Shown here: positions 63,986 through 64,000 of the stretch, piece after piece
Layout of the letters: each line of letters begins with the position of its first letter
How positions within the stretch are numbered: position 1 is the first letter of the stretch
NCBI GenBank assembly: GCA_004352715.1
Contig: SCFE01000105.1
Location: forward strand, 732,027-796,026
DNA from: Hofstenia miamia
Lineage: Eukaryota > Xenacoelomorpha > Acoela
Length of the DNA: 64,000 bases
Reading direction: 5' to 3'
The notes under the pieces: generated by a model
Database searches by the model: none
Seen by the model: only the letters and a program-made list of their open reading frames with translations
What the model was told of the DNA's origin: nothing
Made by a program: the position numbers and the translations under genes

Positions 63986-64000
63986 TTGAGAAACTCCAAT

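Larger units (their letters stand above)
56794..63999 (-). mobile_element. Gypsy-type LTR element E2, partial (runs off the right edge)
   Basis: On the minus strand from the right edge: end of the protease/RT linker, RT, RNase H, integrase, a short spacer, ORF3 (60,810-57,686), polypurine tract GGGGGGGGG (about 57,677-57,685) and 3' LTR (about 56,794-57,675). Gag and the 5' LTR lie beyond 64,000. Most lesions are TGA stops at places where related proteins have Arg. It is better preserved than E1 and retains many CpGs. Confidence 0.85.

Overview
The window is AT-rich draft DNA from a multicellular animal, most likely an invertebrate. The signs are intron-split housekeeping genes, no bacterial-style gene packing, runs of N, and the remains of many animal transposon superfamilies. 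I cannot place the phylum from sequence alone. Only two host genes are recognisable, both on the minus strand. The first is a two-exon tRNA-His guanylyltransferase (THG1; exons 33,625-34,038 and 31,518-31,826). The second is the first coding exon of a PDRG1-like prefoldin-family protein (29,623-29,826), whose later exons I cannot find.

Layout: 1-7 kb is non-coding repeat territory, with a pair of ~0.55-kb inverted arms (473-1,021 / 4,212-4,798) and a 37-bp tandem array. At 7.0-11.54 kb a nearly complete APE-type LINE (esterase ORF1, then endonuclease/RT ORF2) has inserted into one of these repeats. At 13.16-14.58 kb is a hAT copy bounded by a TA microsatellite. At 14.77-18.31 kb a piggyBac element is split by a second, 5'-truncated copy of the same LINE family. 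At 19.4-20.4 kb is the C-terminal part of a LINE with a restriction-like endonuclease. At 20.6-22.3 kb one LINE is nested in another. At 22.8-28.9 kb are fragments of Tc1, hAT (two lineages) and mariner transposases. At 28.9-34.04 kb is the host gene island, which also carries a hAT MITE and a foldback repeat. From 34.8 to 46.7 kb are non-autonomous inverted-repeat elements, another LINE and long empty stretches. From 47.3 kb to the right edge, two related minus-strand Gypsy-type LTR elements lie side by side: E1 (47,338-~56,780) and E2 (~56,794 to beyond 64,000).

The most interesting signals are these. (1) E1 and E2 share a long reading frame (ORF3, about 1,000 codons) after integrase. It resembles no envelope protein, starts with a basic NLS-like domain and runs down to the polypurine tract. 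(2) The two LINE copies share a 3' stem-loop whose stem sequence has changed while pairing is kept. (3) The LINE has a TAATG stop/start overlap and a degenerate 2A-like motif after a hydrophobic leader. (4) The Gypsy decay is dominated by TGA stops at expected arginine positions, as CpG deamination would give. (5) Three assembly gaps are flanked by duplicated sequence, so apparent tandem duplications there are probably artefacts.
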